Of a stretch of DNA of 64,000 bases, positions 49,252 to 58,686 are shown in pieces; position 1 is the stretch's first letter; each line of letters starts with the position of its first letter. The translations under genes and the position numbers were made by a program. Source of the DNA: Pseudomonas sp. W4I3 (GTDB lineage Bacteria; Pseudomonadota; Gammaproteobacteria; Pseudomonadales; Pseudomonadaceae). The notes under the pieces are model-generated. The model was given only the letters and a program-made list of their open reading frames with translations, had not been told where the DNA came from and did not search any database. The stretch spans positions 3,247,501 to 3,311,500 of the forward strand of contig NZ_JAUSXS010000001.1 of assembly GCF_030816195.1 (NCBI RefSeq), written 5' to 3'.

Positions 49252-50591
49252 TGGATACATCTACGATGCCGCGCGCGCGCTACAAGTCGTTGGTCGACAC
49301 CTTCGCCGAGGACATCCGTTCGGGAAAGCTGCCGCCCGGCACACGCCTGCCCACGCATCGCCAACTCTCCGCCGGCCATGGCCTGGCACTGGCCACGGCG
49401 AGCCGCGTGTACACCGAGCTGGAAGCGATGGGGCTGGTCAGCGGTGAAACCGGGCGTGGCACCTTTGTGCGCGAAATCGCCTTGCCGCCGGGCCAGGGCA
49501 GTGGGCAGATGCCTGTCGCGGCGGGCCTGCTCGACCTGAATTTCAATTACCCATCCTTGCCCGGCCAGGCAGAACTTTTGCGCAGCGCGCTGCGTCAGTT
49601 GGCGTTGTCTGGCGACCTGGAGGCGCTGCTGCGCTACCAGCCCCATGCCGGCCGCCTGCACGAGCGCGCGGCGGTGGCGCGGCACCTGTTGCATCGCGGG
49701 CTGGCGGTGCAGGCTGAACAGGTCCTGATGACCAGCGGTGCCCAGCATGGCCTGGCGGTCGCCATGATGGCGTTGCTCAAGCCCGGCGATGTGATTGCCG
49801 TCGACGCCTTGACCTATTCGGGCTTCAAGGTACTGGCCGAGACCCTGCACCTGGAAATCGTCGCCATCCCGGCCAGCGCTACTGGCCCGGACCTTGATCA
49901 CCTGCAGGCCCTGTGCGGCAAGCGCCCGGTGCGTGCGGTGTACTGCATGCCGACGCTGCACAACCCGCTGGGCTGGGTGATGAGCCTGGCGCAGCGCGAG
50001 CAACTGGTGGCAATTGCCAGGCAGCATCAACTGATGATCATCGAGGACGCCGCCTATGCCTTTCTCGCCGCACATGCACCGCCGCCGGTGGCAACGCTGG
50101 CGCCGGAGCGCACGGTGTACGTCGGTGGGTTTTCCAAGAGTGTCGCCACTGGCCTACGCGTGGGCTTTATCGCGGCGCCACCGGCTTGGGTCAAGGCGTT
50201 GGAGCGCACCGTCATGGCCACCACCTGGAACGTAGCGGGGGTGATGAGCGCGCTGGCCGTGGCCTGGATCGAAGATGGCACTGTCGCGCAACTGGAGGCG
50301 CAAAAGCGCGAAGATGCCGAGGTGCGGCAGCGCCTGGCTGCGCAAGTGCTGAACGGGCTGAGCTATATCAGTCATCCCTCGTCGTATTTTCTGTGGCTGC
50401 CGCTGGCGGAAGAGGCGCGCGCCGATCAGGTCGCCATGAGCCTGCAGCGCGAGGGTATCTCCGTGTCCACTGCCGAGCCCTTTGCCGTCTCGGCCCATGT
50501 GCCCCATGCGTTGCGACTGGCGTTGGGGTCGGTGTCGATGGCGGCGTTGGGCGAGGCGTTGATCAAGGTGCGCAAGGTGGTGCAATGGTGA
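49251..50591 (+). CDS. MocR-type regulator (GntR HTH plus aminotransferase domain)
   Basis: 446 residues. The winged helix has YKSLVDTFAEDIRSGKLPPG and HGLALATASRVY. The aminotransferase domain shows TSGAQHGLAV, YCMPTLHNPLGW, MIIEDAAYAF and the lysine region VGGFSKSVATGLRVG. ATG 49251 is chosen; the frame upstream runs through the operator. It is divergent from the EamA exporter, a common arrangement where the regulator senses the exported amino acid. Confidence 0.87.
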   Translation: MDTSTMPRARYKSLVDTFAEDIRSGKLPPGTRLPTHRQLSAGHGLALATASRVYTELEAMGLVSGETGRGTFVREIALPPGQGSGQMPVAAGLLDLNFNYPSLPGQAELLRSALRQLALSGDLEALLRYQPHAGRLHERAAVARHLLHRGLAVQAEQVLMTSGAQHGLAVAMMALLKPGDVIAVDALTYSGFKVLAETLHLEIVAIPASATGPDLDHLQALCGKRPVRAVYCMPTLHNPLGWVMSLAQREQLVAIARQHQLMIIEDAAYAFLAAHAPPPVATLAPERTVYVGGFSKSVATGLRVGFIAAPPAWVKALERTVMATTWNVAGVMSALAVAWIEDGTVAQLEAQKREDAEVRQRLAAQVLNGLSYISHPSSYFLWLPLAEEARADQVAMSLQREGISVSTAEPFAVSAHVPHALRLALGSVSMAALGEALIKVRKVVQW

Positions 50592-50620
50592 GCCGTCGCT
50601 GAACGGCTCACCGGCAAGGG

Positions 50621-51058
50621 TCAGTATTTGTAAGCCTGGCGCCCGATCAGCAGCCATTTGCCGTGCTGCTTCTGCCAGACCTGGAAGTTATCGATGTCGG
50701 TCGGTACTTCGACGCCACTGTTCACCGCCAGGGCGTGAAAGTGGTTGCGCACCAATGCGGTATCGCCGTTCAGGGTGATGCTCTGGTTTTGCATTTCCAG
50801 CGTCTTGAACGCGCTCTTGTGAGTTTCCAGGTCTTCGATGAACTGCGCCTTGTTCTGCACCTTGCCGCTGGAGTGGCCGTAGGTGAGGGTGTCCGCAGTC
50901 AGCGCGTGAAGCTGCTTGAGGTCCAGGTGCAACATGGCCTGGGTCAGTTGATCCACCGCCTGGGCTACATCCTTCTCGGCAGGGGCAGGGGCAGGTGCGG
51001 CTGCGACGTAGCCGGAGAACAGGCACAGAAAACCGATCAGCACTTTGAGGTTTTGCAT
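50621..51058 (-). CDS. Secreted NTF2/SnoaL-like protein
   Basis: 145 residues with a signal peptide (cleavage around GYVAAAPA). The mature part is a DUF4440-like NTF2 fold with the typical end WLLIGRQAYKY. Function is unknown. AAGGAAT precedes ATG 51058. No operon partner is obvious. Confidence 0.8.
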   Translation of the reverse strand: MQNLKVLIGFLCLFSGYVAAAPAPAPAEKDVAQAVDQLTQAMLHLDLKQLHALTADTLTYGHSSGKVQNKAQFIEDLETHKSAFKTLEMQNQSITLNGDTALVRNHFHALAVNSGVEVPTDIDNFQVWQKQHGKWLLIGRQAYKY

Positions 51059-51222
51059 GGGTGATTCCTTATTGTTGTGGGGGACGACATAGTGAGGTCT
51101 GTCGTCGTACAACCATGCATTAAATAAGCAGGCAAAGAAAAGGGGGAGCTGGAAATATTCTGAAATTACTCGTCTGTGAGAACAGTGAGCATGCGCTTAT
51201 CGAATGGGAACTCGGTCAAACC

Positions 51223-51312
51223 TGTGGGAGGGGGCTTGCCCCCGAATGCGGTGGATCAGCTAAACATCTGTTGGCTGGTCCACCGCTTTCGCGGGCAAGC
51301 CCCCTCCTACAT
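51223..51312. repeat. REPIN of the GTGGGAGGGGGC family
   Basis: TGTGGGAGGGGGCTTGCCCC begins at 51223. The inverted arm ends CCCCCTCCTACAT near 51312 and has a few changes. It lies just after the amidase stop. Confidence 0.85.
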
Positions 51313-51322
51313 GGGATCGTGA

Positions 51323-53029
51323 TCAGTTGGCCGACAACGGCGGCGTGCGCGGTGGGATCATGCGTTTGCTGCCGGTGGCTTCAAACGCCGAAGCAAAGCG
51401 CAGCAGCGCCGAATCGTCGTAGGCACGCCCGGCAAACGTCAGCCCGACCGGCATGCCGATGTCCGCCATCACGCCCATCGGCACGGTGACGGTGGGCACG
51501 CCGAGGTGGCGAATGGCGAGGTTGCCGTTGGCCACCCAAACGCCGTTGCTCCAGGCAATGTCGGCGCTGGCTTCGTTGACATCGGCATCGGCCGGGCCGA
51601 CATCGGCCACGGTCGGGAACAGCACCGCGTCGAGCCCCAGCTCGTTCATCCAGTCTTCCAGGTCCAGTCGGCGGGTTTGCTCAAGGCCGCGCAAGCCGTC
51701 GGGCAGGGTGCTGATCTCGTTCCACGGCGTGATGCCGCGCTGGGCCATGCGCACGTACTCGTACATGCCGGCGGCCAGGTCGTCTTCGCGGTTGGGCAGG
51801 GTGCCGGGGTCGTGGGGGAAGATCTTCGGGCCGTCGACATCCGCCAGGCGGTTCAGCGCCGGGTCGCCGTTGGCGCGCAGGAAGTCATCGAAGGCCCAGG
51901 CCGACAGTTCCCACAGCTCATCGTGCAGGAACTGCTTGGACACCAGGCCACGGTTGAATACCGTTGGCGCGCCAGGGCGGTCGCCTTCGCAGTTGGACAC
52001 CAGCGGGAAATCCACCTCGATGACTTCGGCTCCCGCGGCTTCCAGCGCCTTGCGCGCGGCTTGCCACAGCTCGATCACCGAGGCACGGGTGTGGATTTTC
52101 TGCCCGGTCGGCCCGCCAATGCCGGGCTTTTCACTGGTGCCGGCCTCGTGGTCGGCGTTGATGTACATGCGCGGCACGCCGAAGCGTTTGCCGGCCAGGG
52201 CTGTGCTGTCTGCGGCGAGTTCGGCGTAGGACGCCGGGCGTACCGAGCTGACGCTGGGGATCGGTACCCAGGGTTGCAGGCGCCACAGGTCGCCACGGGT
52301 GTCCGGGTCTTCGGCCACCACCACGTCGAGCACCTCCAGCAGGTCGGCCATGGTGCGCGCAAAGGGCACCACCACGTCCATCGTCGGGGTCAGCGGCCAG
52401 TTGCCGCGTACCGAAATCACCCCACGGGAAGGCGTGTACGCGCACAAGCCGTTATTGGAGGCCGGGCCGCGACCGCTCGACCAGGTTTCTTCGGCCAGGC
52501 CAAACGCGGCGAAGCTGGCCGCCGTGGCCGTACCGGCGCCGTTGGACGAGCCGGAGGCGAACGGTGCGGTGAGGTAATCGGCGTTGTAAGGGCTTTCGGC
52601 GCGGCCATAGACGCCGCGTTGCATGCCGCCGTTGGCCATGGGCGGCATGTTGGTCTTGCCCAGGCAGATGGCGCCGCCGGCCCGCAGGCGCTCGATGGTG
52701 AAGGCGTCACGATGGGCAACCAGCTTGGCGAACGCCGGGCTACCGGACGCGGCGGTCAGGCCCTTGACCAGGTAACTGTCCTTGGCGGTGTAGGGAATGC
52801 CATCCAGCGGCCCCAACGTCTGGCCGTTCGCCCGGCGGGCATCGGACGCCTCAGCTTCCTTCAACGCGTCAACGTTGCGCACCACCACGGCGTTCAGTGC
52901 GGTGGCGGTCTGCGGGCCGTCATAGGCCTCGATCCGCGCGAGGTAAGCCTGGACCAGTTCAACGGCAGTGGTTTGGCCGGATTCAAGCGCAGCGCGCAAT
53001 TGGGCAATGGAGACTTCGGTAACTTGCAT
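51323..53029 (-). CDS. Amidase signature-family hydrolase
   Basis: 568 residues. The Ser-cisSer-Lys triad is partly visible: Lys in PYTAKDSYL, the Ser pair in FASGSSNGAGTA, and the nucleophile position in ETWSSGRGPAS, which replaces the more common GGSIR. Close relatives include secondary amidases and allophanate-type hydrolases. Substrate unknown. It is divergent from the DUF2834 gene. Confidence 0.88.
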   Translation of the reverse strand: MQVTEVSIAQLRAALESGQTTAVELVQAYLARIEAYDGPQTATALNAVVVRNVDALKEAEASDARRANGQTLGPLDGIPYTAKDSYLVKGLTAASGSPAFAKLVAHRDAFTIERLRAGGAICLGKTNMPPMANGGMQRGVYGRAESPYNADYLTAPFASGSSNGAGTATAASFAAFGLAEETWSSGRGPASNNGLCAYTPSRGVISVRGNWPLTPTMDVVVPFARTMADLLEVLDVVVAEDPDTRGDLWRLQPWVPIPSVSSVRPASYAELAADSTALAGKRFGVPRMYINADHEAGTSEKPGIGGPTGQKIHTRASVIELWQAARKALEAAGAEVIEVDFPLVSNCEGDRPGAPTVFNRGLVSKQFLHDELWELSAWAFDDFLRANGDPALNRLADVDGPKIFPHDPGTLPNREDDLAAGMYEYVRMAQRGITPWNEISTLPDGLRGLEQTRRLDLEDWMNELGLDAVLFPTVADVGPADADVNEASADIAWSNGVWVANGNLAIRHLGVPTVTVPMGVMADIGMPVGLTFAGRAYDDSALLRFASAFEATGSKRMIPPRTPPLSAN

Positions 53030-53153
53030 CACGTTTTTTTCGCCGCCTTCAAGTGGGGGTATGGCGGCAGTCTACGTACAGATATTTCCCAGTGCCAGCT
53101 TACTGCTAAGGTAAGCGGCTTGATCATCCACATCGCGCTCCAAGGAGGAGAAC

Positions 53154-53474
53154 ATGCCCAGACCCTATATCGCCCTGGCCGGATTGCTCGGGTTTTCGTT
53201 GTACACCGCCGCCACGATGTTGACGGCCGAGCAATCGCTCATCGCGTTCGGTCAGCAATTGATGTCGCGGCCGGATACCGCGCAGGTGGTGATCGACCTT
53301 TACCTGATGGCGATACTGGCGTGTGTGTGGATGTACCGGGATGCACGTGCGCGGGGGCGCTCCGTGGCGTCGTTGATCCCCTACTTTGTGCTGACGGCGG
53401 TGTTTGTGTCGGTGGGACCGCTGCTCTATATCGTCGTGAAAGGGTTTTCTCGAAGCCCACTAAACCAGGGTTGA
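53154..53474 (+). CDS. DUF2834 membrane protein
   Basis: A 106-residue protein with three hydrophobic helices, starting MPRPYIALAGLLGFSLYTA. It matches DUF2834; function unknown. A strong ribosome site AAGGAGG precedes the ATG. Confidence 0.8.
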   Translation: MPRPYIALAGLLGFSLYTAATMLTAEQSLIAFGQQLMSRPDTAQVVIDLYLMAILACVWMYRDARARGRSVASLIPYFVLTAVFVSVGPLLYIVVKGFSRSPLNQG

Positions 53475-53483
53475 CGCATTGTC

Positions 53484-53515
53484 CTGTGGCGAGCGAGCAA
53501 GCTCACTCGCCACAG
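53484..53515. repeat. Solitary REP-like hairpin of a third type
   Basis: CTGTGGCGAG pairs with CTCGCCACAG. It resembles the TGTGGCGAGC repeats of fluorescent pseudomonads and lies between convergent genes, where it may serve as a terminator. Confidence 0.7.
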
Positions 53516-53529
53516 TGGTGAGGGCATGA

Positions 53530-54453
53530 TCAAGGATTGAGGAATGCCTGGTAGTTGTCTTTGGTGATCTGCTGATAAGGAATCGTCAGCTCAGCCGTGT
53601 ACGGCTCCTGCCTGACCATCTTCAGCGCCAGGTCGATGGAGCCTACCGCCTGGCCCTTGTTGTCCTGATACACCGTGACCAGCAATTGGCCCTTTTTCAC
53701 CGCATCCAGCCCTGCCGCACCGCCGTCGCTGCCTGCTACCAGAATGTCCTTGCCCGGTTGCATGCCCGCCTGGCTGATCGCCATGGCCGCACCGATGGCC
53801 ATCTCATCGGCGTTAGCGGCCACCGCGTCGATCCTGCGCCCGGACACAATCCAGTTATTCATCAGGTCAATCGCCTTGCTCCGTTGCCACTCAGCGCTTT
53901 GCTCCTCAACGATCTTGATGTCGGGGTAGTCCTTGAGCACGGTCTTCACGCCCAGAGTGCGGTTGTGGGTGGCGTTGTTGGACAGCAGCCCCAGCATGAT
54001 TGCCAGATTGCCTTTGCCGCCCATTTTCTCTGCCAGATAACGCATCTGGATTTCGCCGGCCTTGATCTCATCCGAGCCGACATACCCCACTCCCGGCGGC
54101 ACCTCCTTGAACTCGGGTCGGCGGTTGACGTACACCAGGGGGATCTTGGCTTGCTGGGCGTTGAGCGTCATTTTTTGCGTCGCCGCCGTGTCTACTGCGT
54201 TGACGATGATTGCGTCCATGCCCTGGGCGGTGAAGTTCTGTACTTGATTGAGCTGGCGCACCACGTCGCCTTGGGCGTCTTCGAATTGCAGCGTGACGCC
54301 GGGGAGTTCCTTGGCGTGGGCCGCCATGTAGTCGCGCATCTGTGCCAGGAAAACGTCGTCGACCTGAGCGATGCTCACGCCGATACGGACATCGGCGAAG
54401 GCCCAAGGCGTAATAACAAGGGTAAAGAGTGCCGTGAGGAGTTGTTTTCTCAT
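53530..54453 (-). CDS. Periplasmic sugar/polyol-binding protein without its own permease
   Basis: 307 residues with a signal peptide (cleavage after AFA). The Peripla_BP_4 fold is seen in VDDVFLAQMRDYMAAHA, DAIIVNAVDTAAT and DEMAIGAAMAI. It resembles inositol- or ribose-binding proteins. It is the last gene of an operon with a PhyH dioxygenase and an SDR. No ATPase or permease gene is nearby, so it must use a transporter elsewhere or act as a sensor-type binding protein. Confidence 0.82.
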   Translation of the reverse strand: MRKQLLTALFTLVITPWAFADVRIGVSIAQVDDVFLAQMRDYMAAHAKELPGVTLQFEDAQGDVVRQLNQVQNFTAQGMDAIIVNAVDTAATQKMTLNAQQAKIPLVYVNRRPEFKEVPPGVGYVGSDEIKAGEIQMRYLAEKMGGKGNLAIMLGLLSNNATHNRTLGVKTVLKDYPDIKIVEEQSAEWQRSKAIDLMNNWIVSGRRIDAVAANADEMAIGAAMAISQAGMQPGKDILVAGSDGGAAGLDAVKKGQLLVTVYQDNKGQAVGSIDLALKMVRQEPYTAELTIPYQQITKDNYQAFLNP

Positions 54454-54490
54454 GATGTTGCTCCGCTGTTTTTGTTGTTGTTAAAGCGAT

Positions 54491-55615
54491 TCATGCCTGG
54501 CGCTTGGCCCGCATCTGCGCCACGGCAGCGGCGAAGTCTGAGAGCGGCCAGCGTTCGTCGAGAGCTTGCAGCATCAGCTGTTGCCCTGTTTGAGGCGCCA
54601 GGCCCTGCAAGGGTGGGTCGGTATCGAGGTTGGTGGGGAAGGAGTAACCGTCGGCGGTACAGCCGATCACGGCCTGGGCATCCAGGGATGGGTTGGCCAG
54701 CAGCACCGGGTAGACCGCCAGCATCATGCGGTCGCGATCGACGGCTTCCATCGGCTTGCCGAACGCCGACGAAATCTGCAGCAGATTGGCCATGCGCTGA
54801 CGGTCTGGCGTACGGTTGGTGCCGGCGGCATGAAACAGCGCCGGGTTGAAGAACAACAGGTCACCCTTATTCAACGGCAACTGCACGGCATGCTGCTGGA
54901 AGTAATCGATAAAATCAGCGCGGCGCCAGGCCAGGTAACCCAGTGCATAGTGCTGGGAGAACGGCAGCAGTTGGGTAGGACCGGTTTCCAGCGGCATGTC
55001 CGAATGGGCGACGGCGCCTTGCAGGGTCAGGTACTGGGACAGCACATGCAGCGGCAGTGGAAAACGCTCGACTTCATCGTCCGTCTGAAAACCCAGGTGG
55101 TAATCGCGGTGCGGCTGCTGCGCCTGGCCACCCGGGTGCACTACGTTGACTTGGGCTGTCATCTGGAAACCCGGACCCAACCAGGATTCGGCAATCAATC
55201 CGAGCAAGGGGTTGGCGTAGTATTCGGCAAACGATTCGGGGGACTGCAACGCGGCTTTCTGCAACGCATTCCAGATACGCCCATTGCTGCCGGCCTTGGC
55301 GAAGTGATCCGCCGCTACGCCTTGCGCGGCCTCGTTGGCGAATATCGCCGCGAATACCTGGCTGTGACGGTCCACCACCTCCAAATCCTCGTAGCCCCCA
55401 CGGACGACCATCACCCCAGGCCCCTCGCCAAATACCCGGTGCAGTTCATTCATCACGCCGAGCCGGTCGCTGTTGCGCAAGCTCTGGGCTTGATAAATGG
55501 GCACGTTGTGCACGACTTCAGTGCACAGCGGATATTGATCAGCGCTAGCCCGCTGTGCGCAAACCCGGCTGAAATCCGCCAGGCTCACGGCGTCGCCGCA
55601 TGCGAAGGCAGGCAT
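54491..55615 (-). CDS. Phytanoyl-CoA dioxygenase-family Fe(II)/2-oxoglutarate oxygenase
   Basis: 374 residues. The iron site H-x-D is in QPHRDYHLGFQ and the distal His with the 2-oxoglutarate Arg in FHAAGTNRTPDRQR. The substrate is unknown but is likely a polyol-derived compound, judging from the operon. ATG 55615 overlaps the SDR stop (ATGA), and GGAGG is upstream. The longer frame is not conserved. Confidence 0.82.
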   Translation of the reverse strand: MPAFACGDAVSLADFSRVCAQRASADQYPLCTEVVHNVPIYQAQSLRNSDRLGVMNELHRVFGEGPGVMVVRGGYEDLEVVDRHSQVFAAIFANEAAQGVAADHFAKAGSNGRIWNALQKAALQSPESFAEYYANPLLGLIAESWLGPGFQMTAQVNVVHPGGQAQQPHRDYHLGFQTDDEVERFPLPLHVLSQYLTLQGAVAHSDMPLETGPTQLLPFSQHYALGYLAWRRADFIDYFQQHAVQLPLNKGDLLFFNPALFHAAGTNRTPDRQRMANLLQISSAFGKPMEAVDRDRMMLAVYPVLLANPSLDAQAVIGCTADGYSFPTNLDTDPPLQGLAPQTGQQLMLQALDERWPLSDFAAAVAQMRAKRQA

Positions 55616-56460
55616 CAGGCACCTCCCGGTAGGCTCAGGGCCTGATGCGGTTGTGGAGTGCTGCTGTCGGTGCAACCGACCACGCCTTGCTCCAGGTCGA
55701 TCACCGAGCCGGTCATCATTCCCGACTCGCGGGACAGTAAAAATGCCACGCTCTGCGCCACTTCCTCCGGTTTGAGCAGCCGTCCAAACGGTTGCGTGGC
55801 TTGCGCCTGTGCCAGCCAACCCTCTTGTGCGCCGTGATACCGGCGCTGGATTTCGTCCTCGTGTGGCGTATCCATCCAGCCGATGTTCAAGCCATTCACG
55901 CGAATGCGGTTGCGTAAGGCGCTGAACGCGACGTTCTTGGTCAAGATCGCCAACGCGCCCTTGGACGCGGCGTAGGCGCTCAGGAACGATTGGCCGCCAT
56001 GCCCGGTGATGCTCTGGATATTCACCACGGCACCTTCCACGCCCTGGCTGATCATCAGTTTCAGGGCTTCCTGCATCAGAAAAAACGGCGCGCGCACGTT
56101 CACCGCAAACAAGCGATCAAACAGTTGCGGCGACGTGTCGAGAATGGTGCCGCGGTCCGACATTCCGGCGCAATTGACCAGCCCATGCAAGGTGCCGAAA
56201 TGCGTGCGCGCCGCGTCGATGATCGCGCGGCAATCCTCGACGTTCTCCAGATCCGCTTCGACAAAAAAAGCCCGGCAATCGAGCTGCGCCAACTGCCGCA
56301 CCTGTTCTTCGCCCTGGGAGCGACGGCGCCCGCAGATGATCAACCCGGCCGCACCCCGGCGTGCCAGGGTGTGGGCCACCGCTGCGCCGAGGCCTTGGGT
56401 GCTGCCGGTGACAACAAAGAATTGGCCGCTGAATGAGGTGGCCAGATCGGTGTAGGGCAT
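55615..56460 (-). CDS. Short-chain dehydrogenase/reductase of the polyol locus
   Basis: 281 residues. The motifs are TGSTQGLGAAVA (cofactor), NCAGMSD, Ser in IQSITGHGG and YAASKGAL (YxxxK). It is the first gene of the leftward operon, divergent from the LacI regulator. It probably oxidises the same substrate class as the Gfo/Idh enzyme nearby. Confidence 0.87.
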   Translation of the reverse strand: MPYTDLATSFSGQFFVVTGSTQGLGAAVAHTLARRGAAGLIICGRRRSQGEEQVRQLAQLDCRAFFVEADLENVEDCRAIIDAARTHFGTLHGLVNCAGMSDRGTILDTSPQLFDRLFAVNVRAPFFLMQEALKLMISQGVEGAVVNIQSITGHGGQSFLSAYAASKGALAILTKNVAFSALRNRIRVNGLNIGWMDTPHEDEIQRRYHGAQEGWLAQAQATQPFGRLLKPEEVAQSVAFLLSRESGMMTGSVIDLEQGVVGCTDSSTPQPHQALSLPGGA

Positions 56461-56534
56461 GGGGAACTCCTGATGTTTTGTTGTTATTCATCGCCCGGCT
56501 CGACGCCGGGCAAAACTGAGACTAGCATTGCAAA

Positions 56535-56573
56535 ACCTCAGTAGTACCTAAAAAACACCTCAAAAAAACCTCA
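56535..56573. promoter_or_regulatory. Four ACCTCA-type direct repeats at 11-bp spacing
   Basis: ACCTCA at 56535, ACCTAA at 56546, ACCTCA at 56557 and ACCTCA at 56568 are exactly 11 bp apart. They lie between the SDR operon and the LacI-type gene and end 10 bases before its ATG. Confidence 0.6.
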
Positions 56574-56583
56574 GGTAAGCCAC

Positions 56584-57609
56584 ATGCTTGAACGTGCCAA
56601 ACACTTTTCCATCAAGCAACTGGCGACCCAGGCCGGCGTCAGCAAGGCCACGGTCGACCGGGTACTGCACCAACGCGGCAGCGTGCATGCGCAAACCACG
56701 CGGCGCATCGAACAGGCGCTGGATGAGTTGGAGTCACAGGAGAAGAACGGGCTGGCGGTGGGGCGTACCTTCCATGTCGACGTGATCATGCACACCCCGC
56801 AACGGTTCAGCGCCGCGGTGCAGGCGGCAATCACCGCTCAGTTGGCCAGCCTGGCGCCGTTTCGCATCGCGCCGCGTTTTCACCTCTTCGAAGAGATCGA
56901 ACCGCAGGCCATGCACGATCAATTGCTGCGCTGCCTCAGCACCGGTAGCCAGGGAGTCGTCCTCAAGGCCGCCGATGAGCCCGCGGTGAACCAGGCAGTC
57001 AAGCAACTGATTGCAGAGGGGATTCCGGTGGTGACGCTGGTCACGGACCTGCCGCAAAGCGAGCGCATTGGCTATGTCGGCATGGACAACCGCACCGCCG
57101 GCCAGACCGCCGCGTACCTGATGTCGCGCTGGCTGTCGGCGCAGCCCCAGGAAGTGGCGGTGGTCATCGGCAGCCAATTGTTCCGTGGCGAGGAAGAACG
57201 CGAGATGGGTTTTCGCGCTTGGCTGCGCGGGCGTGCCGCGCATTTGCGGGTGCTCGATATCAGCGGCGGCTATGGCGTGTATGACCGCACCTTCGAGCGC
57301 GTCACCCTTGCCCTGAAACAGCATCCCGAGCTCAGGGCGGTTTACAGCGTCGGCGGTGGCAACCGCGCGATTGTCGACGCGTTCGCCGCGCTCGGCCGCC
57401 CACTGGACGTGTTCATCGGCCACGACCTGGACCAGGAGAACCGCCAATTGCTGCTGGAGGAAAAAGTCGCCGCAATCATCGATCACAACCTGCAGATCGA
57501 TGCGCGCCATGTATTCCTGCACATCCTGCAATACCACCGGCTCTGGAAGGCCGGGCCGATTGCGCCGTCACAGGTGCAGATCGTGACACCGTTCAACCTG
57601 CCGGACTAA
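56584..57609 (+). CDS. LacI-family transcriptional regulator
   Basis: 341 residues. The N-terminal HTH shows FSIKQLATQAGVSKATVDRVLHQRG, then a sugar-binding domain like that of the periplasmic protein encoded opposite. It probably represses the SDR-PhyH-binding protein operon and perhaps itself. Unusually, the intergenic region has direct repeats rather than one clear palindrome. Confidence 0.87.
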   Translation: MLERAKHFSIKQLATQAGVSKATVDRVLHQRGSVHAQTTRRIEQALDELESQEKNGLAVGRTFHVDVIMHTPQRFSAAVQAAITAQLASLAPFRIAPRFHLFEEIEPQAMHDQLLRCLSTGSQGVVLKAADEPAVNQAVKQLIAEGIPVVTLVTDLPQSERIGYVGMDNRTAGQTAAYLMSRWLSAQPQEVAVVIGSQLFRGEEEREMGFRAWLRGRAAHLRVLDISGGYGVYDRTFERVTLALKQHPELRAVYSVGGGNRAIVDAFAALGRPLDVFIGHDLDQENRQLLLEEKVAAIIDHNLQIDARHVFLHILQYHRLWKAGPIAPSQVQIVTPFNLPD

Positions 57610-57640
57610 GTACTCCCACAACAACACCAGGAGTTCGACC

Positions 57641-58645
57641 ATGTTACGTATCGCTGTTTTAGGTGCCGGGCGCATCGCCAAGATCCACGCGGCCAATGTC
57701 GCCGCCCATCCCAACGCCACGCTGGTGCTGGTGGCCGATCCCTGGCGCGATGGCGTCGATGCGCTCAGCACGCAACTGGGTTGCGAGGCGGCGTACGACA
57801 GCGCTGCCGTACTGACTCGCACAGACATCGATGCCGTAGTGATTGGCACACCCACCGATACCCATATCGACCTGCTGCTGGCGGCGGTCGCCGAAGGCAA
57901 GGCGGTGCTCTGCGAAAAACCCATCGACCTGGATATCGCCAAAGCCCGCAGCGCCGCCGAAACGGTTGAGCGCCAGGGCGGCAAGGTCATGCTCGGTTTC
58001 AATCGACGCTTCGACCCCGACATGCTGCGCCTGCGCGAGGCGCTGGATGACGGACGGATAGGCGCGGTGCGCCAGGTGATCATCACCAGCCGCGACCCAG
58101 GCCTGGCGCCCCGTGACTACCTCAAGCATTCCGGCGGCATTCTACGCGACATGACCATCCACGACTTTGACACCGCCCGGCATTTGCTCGGCGAGGAACC
58201 GGTGCAGGTCAGCGCCTTCGCCAGCCGCCTGGTGGACCCCAGCCTGGAGCAGATCGACGACTATGACAGCGTGATGGTGTTGCTGCGCACCGCTTCGGGC
58301 AAGCAATGCCACATCAACTGTTGCCGTGAGGCGGTGTACGGCTATGACCAACGCGTGGAGGTCTCAGGTGCCAATGGCGTGTTGCTCACCGACAATCACC
58401 GCTCAAGCACCCTTCGCCACTGGAACGCCGAACACACCGAGGCGCTGGAGCCCCTGCAACACTTTTTTCTGGAGCGCTACGCGGATGCCTATTGCAATGA
58501 ACTGACGCAGTTTATCGATGCGCTGAACAACGGCAGTGCATTGCCTACCAGCATGCGTGATGGGCTGTATGCATTACATTTGGCGGATTGTGCATTGGAG
58601 TCCGTGAAGACGGGGAGGAGTGTGGCGGTCGATTACGACTTTTAA
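57641..58645 (+). CDS. iolG: Gfo/Idh/MocA oxidoreductase (inositol 2-dehydrogenase-like)
   Basis: 334 residues. The Rossmann start is LGAGRIAKIHAANVA, EKP is in VLCEKPIDLD and the catalytic region is DMTIHDFDTARHL. It resembles myo/scyllo-inositol dehydrogenases, but the substrate is not proven. It follows the LacI gene by 31 bp and probably shares its transcript. Confidence 0.82.
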   Translation: MLRIAVLGAGRIAKIHAANVAAHPNATLVLVADPWRDGVDALSTQLGCEAAYDSAAVLTRTDIDAVVIGTPTDTHIDLLLAAVAEGKAVLCEKPIDLDIAKARSAAETVERQGGKVMLGFNRRFDPDMLRLREALDDGRIGAVRQVIITSRDPGLAPRDYLKHSGGILRDMTIHDFDTARHLLGEEPVQVSAFASRLVDPSLEQIDDYDSVMVLLRTASGKQCHINCCREAVYGYDQRVEVSGANGVLLTDNHRSSTLRHWNAEHTEALEPLQHFFLERYADAYCNELTQFIDALNNGSALPTSMRDGLYALHLADCALESVKTGRSVAVDYDF

Positions 58646-58660
58646 CAGGCAGCGCGGTTG

Positions 58661-58680
58661 GGGGCGGGTTGGCCCGCCCC
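58661..58680. terminator. GC-rich hairpin between convergent genes
   Basis: GGGGCGGG pairs with CCCGCCCC around TTGG. It lies between iolG and fsr and has no clear U tract. Confidence 0.5.
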
Positions 58681-58686
58681 TATCGA

